Source: Oopsacas minuta (Eukaryota > Porifera > Hexactinellida > Lyssacinosida > Leucopsacidae). From it: a stretch of DNA of 64,000 bases. The notes under the pieces were generated by a model. That model was given only the letters and a program-made list of their open reading frames with translations. It did not search any database and had not been told where the DNA came from. The DNA lies in assembly GCA_024704765.1 (NCBI GenBank), contig JAKMXF010000327.1:2099-66098 (forward strand), given 5' to 3'. The first letter of the stretch is position 1, and each line of letters begins with the position of its first letter. The position numbers and the translations under genes are program-made. Below are positions 11,429 to 22,900 of this stretch, in pieces.

Positions 11429-11756
11429 GGGCATTCAATATATACTAATCACTGTATATTTTTAATGAAATAGCAGTTCTAAGCTAGTATTTCTCAGTGC
11501 AATTATATAGAACCATATTTCAACTTTCTAACAAAACTTAGAGAGAGTTGATCACTTAATTATTTCCTAAGTTTCAGTTATTTTTAGAAACCTACATTTT
11601 CTCCTTTACATTTTTCATGGCTTCTTGTCCAAATTTTTCGGAACTTGAACAACGAACGTACATCAAATTTCGCACCATTCTCGAAATCCCTCCAAAGTCT
11701 ATTCATGACGAGTTGGCAACGATATGTGGAGAAGATACTTTATCGTATTCAACTGT
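11429..11756 (+). mobile_element. 5' fragment of a mariner element, cut by a gap
   Basis: The ORF from 11617 starts with residues resembling the N-terminus of the broken DD34D mariner at 30.7 kb (here EQRTYIKFRTILEIPP, there EQRAYIKIRTILGDKP). A gggcattcaa motif at 11429, similar to that element's terminus, probably marks the 5' end. The N at 11757 ends it, and the residues after the N belong to a different transposon end, so any frame reading through is an assembly artefact. Confidence 0.55.
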
Positions 11757-11757
11757 N

Positions 11758-11850
11758 GTTCAAACTCCAGTAACCGAAGATTCTACTGAAAGTAATGAAA
11801 ATTGTTGAAGTTATAACCTAATGGAAATTTTTAACCAAAATACCCCACTA
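11758..11850 (+). mobile_element. Transposon 3' end (last coding segment plus terminus)
   Basis: About 90 bases are nearly identical to the reverse complement of about 19820-19915. The segment encodes a short acidic tail ending at 11807 (VTEDSTESNENC), then runs into aaaataccccact, which in the other copy is preceded by TA as tacagtggggtatttt. This fits the 3' end of a pogo/Tc1-type transposon. The rest is lost at the gap. Confidence 0.45.
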
Positions 11851-12469
11851 GTGTCCTATACATTATACACAATGATCTTTGGTCTTTGTTCGGAATGATT
11901 GAGGCACTAGTAAGAGATATACACTTGAAATTTGCCAGGGGGTGGGGAATGGCGTTTCTAGAAACGTGTTTATTATCCAATGAAAATATTCCCTCCTCAC
12001 ATAGTTCATACTTTGTGTTTTGTGACATGCAAAAAAATCCAATATTTCAAACAGGTTTTTAGAATCATACTTATAAAGGCTATAATGGTGTAATCGAGTA
12101 TGAAATTTATCACCACTATCTAGATGAAAGTTTTGATGAATTTCTGCCTTATTTGAGTCACAACAAATTTGGATACTTAGTTTCTCGAAAACATTTGTAA
12201 TTCAAATCTTTTGACAAAATACACGAAAAATGTCATGAAAAGAATATGCGCTTAGGCAATTATTCAGAGGAATACGGTAATCTATTATTGATGGCAGAAG
12301 CTTTTAACGGTTTTGCACATTGGGATAGGACTCAATTACATTACAAATTTATTATGGTTATGTTTAGCAATCTATAACCTTAATATTCTACGATCAGCAT
12401 TCAAATTAAATATATAATTTGTATGTACAATACATATAAATATCAACAACCAATTTCCAATAAAGCTTT
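11851..12469. other. Intergenic, no gene seen
   Basis: No supportable frame. The sequence may hold remnants of the elements on either side, but no clear match was found. Confidence 0.4.
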
Positions 12470-12660
12470 CAATAATAAAATTTACAGGTTCCACAGTTAT
12501 TGTACTGACCATGGATGACGCATTTCTGCAAATATTCACCTATAACTGACAACATTAAATGTCATGGCCAATCATCTTGCAAATATATGGAATATACCCC
12601 GACTTTTCACCCCCTTGATAATACTGTTTGATATCATGATATCTCTGACAATTATGATGC
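12470..12660. repeat. Partial copy of the FB1 foldback arm
   Basis: The stretch from aggttccacag through accatggatgacgcatttctg and gatatctctgacaattatgatgc matches FB1 arm sequence at 4460-4600 and the reverse complement of 4690-4850. It stops exactly where a Tigger-like terminus starts at 12663, so the Tigger insertion truncated or split it. Confidence 0.7.
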
Positions 12661-12662
12661 TA

Positions 12663-13291
12663 CAGTACACTCCCGCTTACCGGGACATCTTCCCGGAAAA
12701 TTGGTTCCATCCCACACAGATGCCTCCCTCGTACCGGGACGAATCTCGCTTACCGAGACACCAAATGATCCTAGATTTTTGGTATGTACTGATCTCTGTT
12801 TTAGTGTTTCTCTTTCATGGCCCATAAGTCGCAACCCAAGTACGCTCTGCTGACGTGTGACCGGCGCAAGGCAGTTCTAGACATGCTGGAGCAGCCTGGC
12901 AGTAGTCTTCGCAAGGTGGCTGAGCACTTCGAGTGGGTAAGAGCTCTATTGAGAGGATAAAAAAGAAGAATGAAGTGCGGCAGGCTGCAGTAAAGCTTGG
13001 CTCCAAACGCAAGTGCGTGAAGGTGGAAGCTAAGTACAAAGAAATCGAGGAGGTGGTGTTGGAATTTCTAAGACTGGCGCGTGAACAAGATAAGACGGTC
13101 ACGGTCCTATGCTACACCAATTTGCTGAAAAGGAGGCTCGCGAGCTCGGACTAGAGGATTTCAAAGCCTCTGAAGGATGGCTATCTCGCCTGAAAGACAA
13201 GCACGGGATCTTGGCTAAGGCTGTTTCTGGAGAAGCCAAAAGTGTCAATGTTCTCACTGTGGAGAACTGGAAGGAGGAGTTTGGGGAGATA
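12663..13291 (+). pseudogene. Broken Tigger/pogo transposon with CENP-B-type helix-turn-helix
   Basis: A terminus cagtacactcccgcttac follows a TA at 12661-12662, as expected for pogo-group elements. From ATG 12817 the frame reads as a CENP-B/Tigger N-terminus (LTCDRRKAVLDMLE, LRKVAEHFE). A frameshift near 12935 moves it to a frame with GKSSIERIKKKNEVRQ and KYKEIEEVVLEFLRLARE. A second shift near 13105 leads to MLHQFAEKEARELGL, FKASEGWLSRLKDKHGI and NWKEEFGEI. That order is the psq-like plus CENP-B HTH pair that precedes the Tigger DDE domain. The catalytic part is missing because another transposon end begins at 13292. Confidence 0.82.
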
Positions 13292-13456
13292 ACACAGCCC
13301 TGCGGGAAAAAAAATTTTATTTGCTGATTGTTATTGCAAAACATTTTCTAATCCACATTTTAATACTGATTTTGAATAATTTTGTAAAATATACGTATCA
13401 CGTCTAGTTTTTTTGCAAAATTATTATTAAATATTGGTATATTTATCGATGAATGC
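13292..13456 (-). mobile_element. Terminal fragment of the 563-residue-ORF transposon
   Basis: acacagccctgcggg followed by an A/T-rich stretch and atttgctgattgttattgc matches the reverse complement of the right end of the 27865-30180 element over about 165 bases, nearly identical. It begins inside the Tigger coding sequence, so it inserted there. The N at 13457 removes the rest. Confidence 0.75.
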
Positions 13457-13457
13457 A

Positions 13458-14847
13458 NTATGTATTAATTATATATAGAGAATCAATAATGTAGGTCATG
13501 CTGAATAAATATTCTAGACAAAATGGTTTGTATCAGAACTTTGGAGCCACCCTGTATATAGTTAGATGAGATACAGAAATATATAAGTTTTTATCACATT
13601 AAGAGGCGTAACATTTTGATATTATACAAAACAGTGTGGCGCGAATTGATCAGTGTATTTTGATGGAATCTAACTTTCAAACGAGTGTGCATAAGAGCGA
13701 GACAATTTCTGGTATCCATGGGATATTGTTCCTAGTATATGCCCAGACAGAAGGGTCCAAAGCCGAAAGTCTGGGCAACCTTATGTAGAACCTGTAAACT
13801 GTAATTGAAGAATACTAGGCAATCTTGAAAAATGACAATATTTTGGGCATCATAAGATTGATACGATATACCATATTAAACGAATTACAATAGCATTGGT
13901 CAGGTGACTTCGCGTCAAAATTGAGACCCGCTGGAGAAAAGGAGCAAGATTTGCATACCTAATCTAGATCACCTTTGCATCACGTTTTTCCGCTGCTCAC
14001 GTCGATAGGATACATTTTCGATCCCAAATTTTCCTTTTTAAATTGCGGGCGTCTGCTAATTCGTAGATACATCCCATGGGTCAACATTCGTATTCAACGT
14101 AAAATTTAGATCTCTTAGCCCTAGCAACGCAGGAAAGTAAAAACATTCCATTCTCAAATTTGTTTAACACCTCGAGTGACCCCTTGTTCGAGGCCGTTAG
14201 GCGAGTTGAGTCGAGTTTGCCCTCATCAACCAAGGCTCTAAATGTTCTTTGAACAAAAGTTGACTAGATTGGCCTCCTCGGTTGCTCACTTTTCTTGATA
14301 TTTCTTACATAAATTTTCATCTATAAAGGATGATATCGTCAGTTTTGTAATAATACGTAGATATACATTGATACATTACCCTATTGTTTAGCTCACGGTA
14401 TCTGGCCCAAATATTGATACTAAAATGTCTCGAGAAAAATTGTTTTTTTGAATTGAGATATTACTTACATCTTATGATAAATACTAGAAAAGAAATCTTG
14501 TGTATCCTTTTGGGGTAATCAACTAACTCTATGTATCCCTTTGGGGCAATCAGAAGACATAAATACGCTAATTTTACAGGAAAGCGAAGTTGAGAGTACG
14601 TGTATGCAATAAGTCCGTGAAGTTATATAGTTTTACATATACAAGGTATACATGACGATGTAAGTAAATTAAAGTTGCAGATAAGACAGCAACAAAATTC
14701 AGATTTACAAATTTTACCAAAATAAAAATGTCAAGTGAAATTACTGAATGAAAATTTACTACAGAAGTAGCCTGGTCTAGTCCTAATATTTTTTTGGAGA
14801 AAATAATTGGAATGTAATGTAGATAATGAAACAAATTTATCAATTAA
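13458..14847. other. Intergenic, with one mariner-like terminus
   Basis: ttggagccaccctg ends at 13554 and is followed by TA. It resembles a Tc1/mariner 3' terminus (cagggtggctcc in reverse); the partner end would lie beyond the gap at 13457. Two near-identical motifs (gtatccttttggggtaatca and gtatccctttggggcaatca) lie at about 14501-14552. No gene is recognised. Confidence 0.4.
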
Positions 14848-16338
14848 TTAACTATCAAACTCTTCTACTTCATGTAACAAACTGATTAATAAAAAAGCGT
14901 CCATCGTGGCCTCACTTTCTTGTACATATTGCTCAAGCCGTAGTTGGTCTGTGATTTCAGTAGCAACTTCGAAGAGTGGAGTGAGCAGTGATAAAATTTC
15001 TCCAAATCTGCCAACACAATTGCAAGTTGCCAAAAACAATTGTTCAAAACGAACACGTCGCATTGCTCGAACAAGCTGTTTACATTCTAAACCAGTCGAG
15101 TCTGCATTGTATAGAATTATTTCCTTCATTATCCTGTATTCGCATCTGTTTAGGTTAAGGAATCTTAAAGGAACGACTAACTTTTCTATAGTTAGCTTTG
15201 TTACACATGCAACAGCACTTGTAGGATGGTAAGGTTTAATAATTTTATCAATATGATTAAAGTACAATGCATTATCATAATGGATTGATGCCCTCGCAAA
15301 GCCCAACATGACAAGTTCAACAACCGTATAGCGTAATAATGACTTTTGATCATTTTGGGAAAGTTTACAAAATTCTAGTGACTTTTTAGACCACTTAAAC
15401 AAATCAAGAATTCGAGATTTTAAACTATCCAAAACTTCTTCAATGGAAGCAGTTTCGTATTGATTACTAGAAAGCAGATCTTCAGAAATTTTAGGAATAA
15501 TATCAGAGCTCTGATCATAGATATTATGAGGTTTAGGGTTCTTTAGATATGACTCAGTAGAATAATGAATATTCTTTTGAAGTGGAGATTGAAATATACA
15601 TTTGTCAATATCTTGGAGTGTGCTAAATGTAGTCTTCAGAAAACCTTCTGTTATAGAATGTTGTTTAGAAGGTTCAATACATGCTATCTGACCATGAATT
15701 GATTCGCTCAGTAAATTATTGTGATATGCTTTGCTACTGTCACAATCAATCGAAATTGATTTGATCGGATCTCTACTAGGGTAGATATTTTGTTTAACAA
15801 AAATATTGTTCCTATAAGAATCATATGATTCGTCATAAGATAACAAAATTTGATCATTATTTGGTGAAACTACTGAATCATTTTGGAAAGAACAATCTGT
15901 AACTATATTCGTTGTTTTGTGTGCTAAGGCATTCGGTGTTTTCCCAATTTCTATATCAATATTACCAGATTGTAAACCCTTCGGAAATATGTATTTGTCA
16001 TTATATATTGAATTAGGTTCAAATAACAAAGTTTGAGATTTTTTTGAGTGTTTAAGTCGGACAGCATCTTTCTTCATCCCAACTTGGATGCATTTCCTCA
16101 ATCTACATGCTTTACAAAATTGCCGACTAACTTTATGTGATACAATGCATTTATGAAAAAATTTGCAAGAGAAAATCTTGTTCAATTGAATAGATCGCCG
16201 GAAGAAACATTTGCAAGCTTCACAACAATATACATTGTAATGCATTCGGAATGAACTACCAGGAATAGATTCCTCTTCACAAACAGAACAAATGTGCGAA
16301 CGAGTGTGAGGATTGTTATTCTTGAAAGATTGGTCCAT
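14848..16338 (-). CDS. Divergent nuclear hormone receptor
   Basis: A single-exon frame of 496 residues. The DNA-binding domain is residues 17-90: zinc module 1 uses C17, C20, C39 and C42 with P-box CEACKCFFRRSI; module 2 uses C58, C64, C75 and C78, followed by RLRKCIQVGM, the classic C-terminal extension. The spacing between C20 and C39 is 18 residues instead of the usual 13, and the P-box second Cys pair is followed by an unusual extra Cys. A long serine/asparagine-rich hinge (about 95-300) carries no motif. The C-terminal ~190 residues are helix-rich and suit a ligand-binding domain, though divergent. Nuclear receptors are DNA-binding transcription factors restricted to animals; the ligand and subfamily cannot be assigned. 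No neighbour suggests its pathway. Confidence 0.9.
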   Translation of the reverse strand: MDQSFKNNNPHTRSHICSVCEEESIPGSSFRMHYNVYCCEACKCFFRRSIQLNKIFSCKFFHKCIVSHKVSRQFCKACRLRKCIQVGMKKDAVRLKHSKKSQTLLFEPNSIYNDKYIFPKGLQSGNIDIEIGKTPNALAHKTTNIVTDCSFQNDSVVSPNNDQILLSYDESYDSYRNNIFVKQNIYPSRDPIKSISIDCDSSKAYHNNLLSESIHGQIACIEPSKQHSITEGFLKTTFSTLQDIDKCIFQSPLQKNIHYSTESYLKNPKPHNIYDQSSDIIPKISEDLLSSNQYETASIEEVLDSLKSRILDLFKWSKKSLEFCKLSQNDQKSLLRYTVVELVMLGFARASIHYDNALYFNHIDKIIKPYHPTSAVACVTKLTIEKLVVPLRFLNLNRCEYRIMKEIILYNADSTGLECKQLVRAMRRVRFEQLFLATCNCVGRFGEILSLLTPLFEVATEITDQLRLEQYVQESEATMDAFLLISLLHEVEEFDS

Positions 16339-18669
16339 ATATCCTAGAAGAAATTTAAAAAGTATACGAGTAATTATAATGATGAAGAGTAGCTATAATA
16401 GTATTGTCAACCATTTTGTATGCTAAAATATTTCAGGAATATAAGAAAATATGTGTCTAGAAAGTAATTATCAGCGAAAACAGCCATTCCTTTATATAAG
16501 CCCTGTAGAACGATAAATATTGCATATTTCATCTCAAAGTGAACAAAAGAAATGATCTATAGATGGTTCATACAAATTAACAAAAAACTTCATGAGATAC
16601 AGGAGGGACCAGGGATGACAAATTTTCAGAAAATCCACTTATAATTGGATAATAGACAGCGATTATTTAGTACATCTACTACTTCCAGACTCGGTAATCA
16701 GTATGTACTACATAATAGGTAGCTTTATTTAACAAAAATTTTAGCGATTGTCGAGTTAGAAGTGGATTATCAGGAAAATATGTCATCCTTGGTTGCTCCT
16801 GTAACTCAAAAACGGGTCAACTTTTTGTACGCCAATTTTTTAATATCGTGTATGAAACTATCTATAAATCATTTCTTACCTTCACTTTTAAATGAAAATA
16901 TGCAATATTTGACGTTCTACAGGGCAGAGAAGAATGACATATTCTGACAAATAATTGCTTACAAAATATGTGTTTAACATATAATGTTACATTCCTGAAA
17001 GGTTTAGAATAAAATGATTAATAATTAGTAACTCTAAAAATAGCAATACATTTATTCGGATAGATTAGGACCGTTAATGCAAATAGAAATCACATAGAAT
17101 TTGTTACAACGAGTAATGCATCCTAGTCCAAAATTCAGTTCCAGTTTCAGTAACACTTAGATTAGAAATTAAGTTTGCTAGTGTTTTTAGAATTCTCCAT
17201 ATCTAAATACATAAGTATAACAGTTCAGAAAGAAGTTTAAAATATACTTTTTTGAGTTATTCGAGTTTACTGTGAAGTAGTCATTTCAACATTTTGAAAA
17301 TTTTTAATCAAATAGTAAAAAATAGAATTTGTAACATCATAAGTCATAAAACACATGACCAATTGTTCTGAAATTTTCACAGAAGTAAATACATGTTAGC
17401 TTGCTCTACAGAAAATTTCATACAATTTAGTTGATAGTGTTGAAATGGCTGGTTGACTTGACATGGAATTCCACTATAACAAAACTACATTATATTATGA
17501 AGTAAGCAATATTATACCAAATGATGTAGCATAACCACTTTATCCACATCTCAAATGTCATTTTATTCTACTTTTATCGGTATCTGTTATTCTAAAATTT
17601 GGTCAAACGGGTGACTTCGCATTGATTTAACAAAGAAATGTGACATATTGCTGGGGTTGGACCTAATGGTGACTTGCACAGACATAATTCAAAATTTATG
17701 TTAGTGTCTCGTGTTATGGGCGATGCCATTTATAGCCAATAATTTCTTTATTCTGCCCACTAAAAGATCGGCCTATAAAATACATATTCTTGAATGGTAG
17801 AAAGTAAAACCTAGTGTTGTAAATTTATGTGGAAGTATTTTAGCCCAATAGAACAAATGGGACACAGCGAAACAGATATCATTGAAGACACAACATAGTG
17901 ACCTCAGCTTTCGGACAAGAATTTGTTGGAGGACGGCACCATTAAATATCTATTTACGATATACTATATACTGTAAATACTTTAAAGAGTGCATTGAATC
18001 GATACCATAATTATACTCTACAATTACCCAGTCTATATATTTCAGGAATGTTTAGGGAGTTGCTAGGAAGCATGTTGTTGAGTCTAAACAATTGTATTGG
18101 AGACCCAGCTGGAAAAAGCTTTCCCCCTATGAATAAGCGTCCTCAATATATCATTAACATCTCCCGATTATAGGTTTAGATAGTAGTTACTCTAATCATG
18201 CACTTACTACATATGTATTTTCATCCATTATATTTGAAATCTGAGTAATATTTTCGAGGTAGTCATTATAATCGTGCCCGCTATCCGAAGCCAATGTCCA
18301 ATGCGACTCCATGCCCTCACAAATCCAAGAATTCATTTCGTAACTGTCGAAGCCTAACATGCTCCAGTATAGTAATAAGTCTAAAATTTGTAGAGACTAT
18401 TTCTTGAAATATCACTGAGTAATAAACTGTCGCTGATATAGGCTCAATATTTCAGTAGATATTTCAATTAACATATTACATGGATGAATATATGAATTCA
18501 GAGAGGACGGCTATTCACAAAAGTAATCTTCCATACCATCCTGTATACAATATATACAGTACAGCAAATAATAAATGCCAAAAAGTTCAAATATTTACAG
18601 TACAGAACCATTCCAATTATACAAGAGATCGAAAATTAACTAAGAAATAATACTTTGAAAGGTGAAAAG
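16339..18669. other. Intergenic, no gene seen
   Basis: AT-rich, with only short frames lacking recognised motifs. It contains the upstream region of the nuclear receptor (minus strand), but no promoter element can be named with confidence. Confidence 0.4.
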
Positions 18670-19720
18670 ACTGAGAATCTTAAGTATTAAAGTTGGTATA
18701 GAACTCATCATATAGAAGAGTTTTGAAAAGTTTAAAGGATTTGGTGCTTAAGAAGTGAGATATAAAGTGTTGCACCATCATAAGCAAATGATTTTTGAAT
18801 ACGGAAATCATTACTTTGGGGAAATAAAATAGCTTGTGTTTAGAAGAACTTGTTGTCATCAAATGAATGTGTATTGAGGAAGTGTAGCAGAACATATTCG
18901 TGATATATTTCGGGGCAAATCATGAACTGCTTTGAATATTATCAAACATTATCCATATCATCTGATTACAATTACGCGATTTCGCGACGATCAACATCAC
19001 GATTAAGGCTAGAGTTAATAGTTTCGAAACAACGATCTGAAGTAGTATTGTACCGTCGTCGGCTTATAAGGCCTTCTTAGATTGAGAAATTGAAAAAATA
19101 AATCATTAGTAAAGATTGTAAGGAGCAATGGACCTAATATAGACCCTCTAGGAAGACCACTTTGAATGTTATGGATATGCGAAAGAGATTCGTAAAAAAC
19201 ACACCGTGCTATCAGTTATAAAGCTAGTGAAACAATCAAGAGACCTGGGAGACAATTGATATAGTATCAAGTTACCACTTAAGAAGAGATGATTAACAAG
19301 GTCAAATGCCTTCGTAAATTCAAAACTACAAGACAGACTATTTCTTCATTATTTAGGGGAATATACAAATCATGTGATTCTATTAATAAAGTTGTTCTTT
19401 GCAGTTATGTTTCTTACGAAATTCTGATTGGTCTGGAGAAAATAATAAATATGTCTTGATACAATGAGTTAGACAGACGCCTCTCAAAATTTTTCGATAT
19501 CACAGGGAGCGGCGAGAGAGGTCTAAAATTAGAACTGTGCATATCTCCAGCTTTGTGGAGACAAATGACGTTGGTCATTTGCAGAGAGAAGGGTGTTTAC
19601 CAATTTCATGCAGGTGGTAATGATCTTTGGAAATTGATGACAAATGATGGGAGCAGAAAGCTATAGATTACTTTCAGCAATCCCGTCTAATACAACAACC
19701 TATTGTCGTAATTTCTGCAG
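18670..19720 (-). pseudogene. Decayed non-LTR retrotransposon reverse transcriptase
   Basis: Reading the minus strand across several frames gives an ordered series of reverse-transcriptase blocks of the jockey/CR1 kind: NFRPLSPLPVISKNFER (about 19480-19540), FRKKHNCKEQL, a KAFDLVNHLLL-like block near 19280 and SGLPRGSILGPLLLTIFTND (about 19110-19170). A lysine/phenylalanine-rich tail (18680-18895) fits the part after the active-site block. Stops and frameshifts interrupt it throughout. No endonuclease domain or poly-A tail was identified; the upstream part may have been lost toward the gap at 19957. Confidence 0.75.
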
Positions 19721-19819
19721 TTACTTCAATACAATCGAGAAGTTGACATGAATAATTTCAAAATAGACATGATGGGGGTTGCTAATATATATAAAGTTTG
19801 TAAACAGATGGATCTAGGA

Positions 19820-19956
19820 TAGATACAGTGGGGTATTTTGGTTAAAAATTTCCATTAGGTTATAACTTCAACAATTTTCATTACTTTCAGTAGAATCTTC
19901 GGTTACTGGAGTTTGAACTAAAGACAGTTATTTTGGCATGTCAGATTTTGAGAAGG
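19820..19956 (-). mobile_element. Transposon 3' end next to an assembly gap
   Basis: TA then cagtggggtattttgg at about 19825 looks like a pogo/Tc1-type terminus. The next ~90 bases are the near-exact reverse complement of 11758-11850, including the short coding tail VTEDSTESNENC, which here follows a splice-acceptor-like tgtctttag. The N at 19957 ends it. Confidence 0.45.
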
Positions 19957-19957
19957 N

Positions 19958-22900
19958 GCTTTAATGAATATCCGTCAAGGATCTCAGCAAGCCTCGATTT
20001 CTCAGTGGAGCAAGATATAGAGATTGGTTTGTCCTGGAAATTAGGATGTCCTAATTCTGCAAGTTGAGTTAAGAATTCAAACATCTTTCTTATCTTATCG
20101 TGGAAGTATTGGAAATCTGATATACAGTTAACACGTTGCTCTGATAGTTTGCTCTGCTCCAAGAATCTTAGCTTCCTAACAAACTCATCTATCTTATCTG
20201 TGTTCATACGTTCATCTATTCTATTGTGGATAGGAGAGGGTGGTGCTAGTTTGTTAGTGGAATGTATAGGAGATTCTGGAGGTAGGACAAGACTGTCTCT
20301 CTTAATATTACGCATAGCAGCAGTATTAGTAGAAGCTGAGTACTTGAGGAGAATTGAAGCAACCAGCTTCTTGTGAATAAGAGGTGTAGTATTTGGTAAA
20401 CTAGGCATTGTTCCAAATTCCAGTTGGTTGTCTACGTTGCCAAGCAAAATCTCATAAACTCCAGTATCTAGGATATCCTGTAGCTGTTGAGACACATTTT
20501 CAGTAGTATCACTTTCTGCAATTATAAACCAACGACGAATAAGTGTAATGTTGTTATTAACTGTTCTCAACTGTGAGTAACCTGTCTCAGATCCAATTGT
20601 CATCTGTGAGTACTGTTTAAGGAACTCTTTGAGTGTTTGGTCCGGTGAGAATAGAGGCATCATATAGCTGTATGCAATAGACATGTGAGTTAATACAGTG
20701 TCGTCATAATCTTCATCCTGTCTCTCAGAGGTAATCAGGTTCATTTGAATATCAAAACTTTCTCTGTTGTTAAACAGATTTTTGTCTAGTAAGAATTTGT
20801 AGAACTCAGCACTATCTGCGAGAATAGGAAACAGCTGATATCTCTGTATAGGCATATCATTAGTGACGTCATTGACCTGAGCTAATAAGGTGGTTGCTTC
20901 TGTAATGGTTAGTTTGTTACGATTATCTGGATCAGATAGTTTTCTGTATATATCTTCCAATTGACTAAACTCAGCACTAGCAATACAACTGGTCAGTTTA
21001 TACTGCTTACATACATCTGTAATGTGAATTAGATAATCAGAAATGTGAATTAGATACTCAGAAATCTTGAGTAATTGAAAGAGATTCATTACTCCCAGAT
21101 CTCCCTGAATCCGGTCAGCGAGGGGTGGGAATAACTTTATGTCAATCTGAATCTGTCCGAAATTTAGAGATTTTACAGTGAGGCGTTCGTTGATTTGCTC
21201 AATTTCAGAATAAGTTGATACACCCTCACAGATCCTGTTGAGTGTCTGATAACAATCAAATGAGCATTCTACGAACTCACTCATTGAGAGGAAATTCCTA
21301 TTTTGTTGTTGTTTCAATTTCTGTACCATACACTTTCTGAGGCAGGCATCAAACAAGACATTCTCTCTTAGACTGAAGTGAGCTAGAAAATTATGAACTG
21401 TATAATCAGATCCTTCAAAAATTGGAGAAGTAAACATTTTAAAGTTATCTACAATATAAGCACAGCGTGTTTTGAATTCATTCAGTTTGATTGTGTCTTT
21501 AGCTTCGATAATTGGGGCAGAGATGGGTTGTTCAGTTTTGCCAAGGATCTGTTCATAATAAATCTTCAATAATGAATCAATTTCTATTCGAATTCTTTCA
21601 GGGACTTCGATTTGCTGATCGTTCAAGAATTCTAAAATGAAGCAAGATTTGCTTTTAGCATTCTCAACCTCTAGTTGCAGAAATAGAGTTGTTGTCAAAC
21701 CTCTAGCTTTTTCAGTGAAATAATGAATTTTGGTTTGTAGTTCTTCTTTACCTAAAATGGGTAATTGGCAGTAATTAAACAGCTGATTTAGATTCTGAAG
21801 ATTATTCAATATTTCTGTATACTCAATGAGACTACAGTCTTCATTCAAAATGCTCTGATAATATTTGGAAATAAGAACCTCACTTTTCTTGCAGAACTCA
21901 ATATAAGACACTAAATTATTATCTTTCCAAGCGTAGCCTTGAAACCCAGGAACAGTTTCTTCGTATTTACTAAATACAAATAATAATGTTATAACCATAT
22001 AAGGAAAATCTGACCAGACTAATTTCTCAAATTTGATTTTTTTACAAATTAAAGCCAGAATTTTCCAAAGATAATAATGCTCGTAGGAAATCTTTAATTG
22101 CTCAAAAGTAGTATAATTCTTCTGATAAGCTAAAGTTTGTAATGAGATAATTAAGTGCTTACAATAGCCTTCTCTACTGGAGTGAGAGAGCAGAGAAGAA
22201 TCTGGTACAATAGCTCTGATTATAGATTCCATTATAATGGCTTGTAATAGAGAAGGTAATCTGAACTTGGGAATATAATTCAGTATTTGGAATAGATTTT
22301 CATGTAATTTATACCAGAATTCATTTCTAGACCCGAATTCAATCTTAGTTATAAAATCAGAAATCATTTCATCTTCATTAGTTGGTTTATATTCTAATCC
22401 ATAAGACGGTAAATCAATCGCTAAACAATCAAAGATAAATTCAAGTCCTAGTTTACGATTTAAATATTGTTCGAATATCTTCTTAAGTGATGAGAAAATT
22501 GATTTGGGAGGATCTTTGCCTTTGAAAACAGTAACTAATAGATCTTGCCAAATGGGATCCTTGATAGAAACACTATTAGAAGGTTGGTATTTTGTGAAAT
22601 AATCATAAACGGTTTTAGAAAGGACTGCAATCTGGGAATTTCTTTAGAATTTCATGAAAAGTTTCAAGTCTATTTGATTAAACTTACTCTTTATCATAGT
22701 AACAACTTCCTTCTTGTGTTCTTTAATCCATGGTTTAACTAATTCTTCAGGTTCAGATGGTATTTTTACTGTGTCATAGAAACATCTTAGAACAATAGAA
22801 AAATCTTCAGGATGGTGTGTTTCATAAAGATAGAAACAAACTACATTATAGAGCAGGAGATGGGAAATGTCAAACCAGTGTTTTTTAAATAATTCACATT

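Noticed and set aside
11617-11808. 63-residue open frame as one protein
   Set aside because: It is a chimera across the N at 11757: mariner N-terminus on the left, an unrelated transposon tail on the right.
14501-14552. Pair of gtatcc-ttggggtaatca repeats as a regulatory element of the receptor gene
   Set aside because: They lie downstream of the minus-strand gene and there are only two copies.
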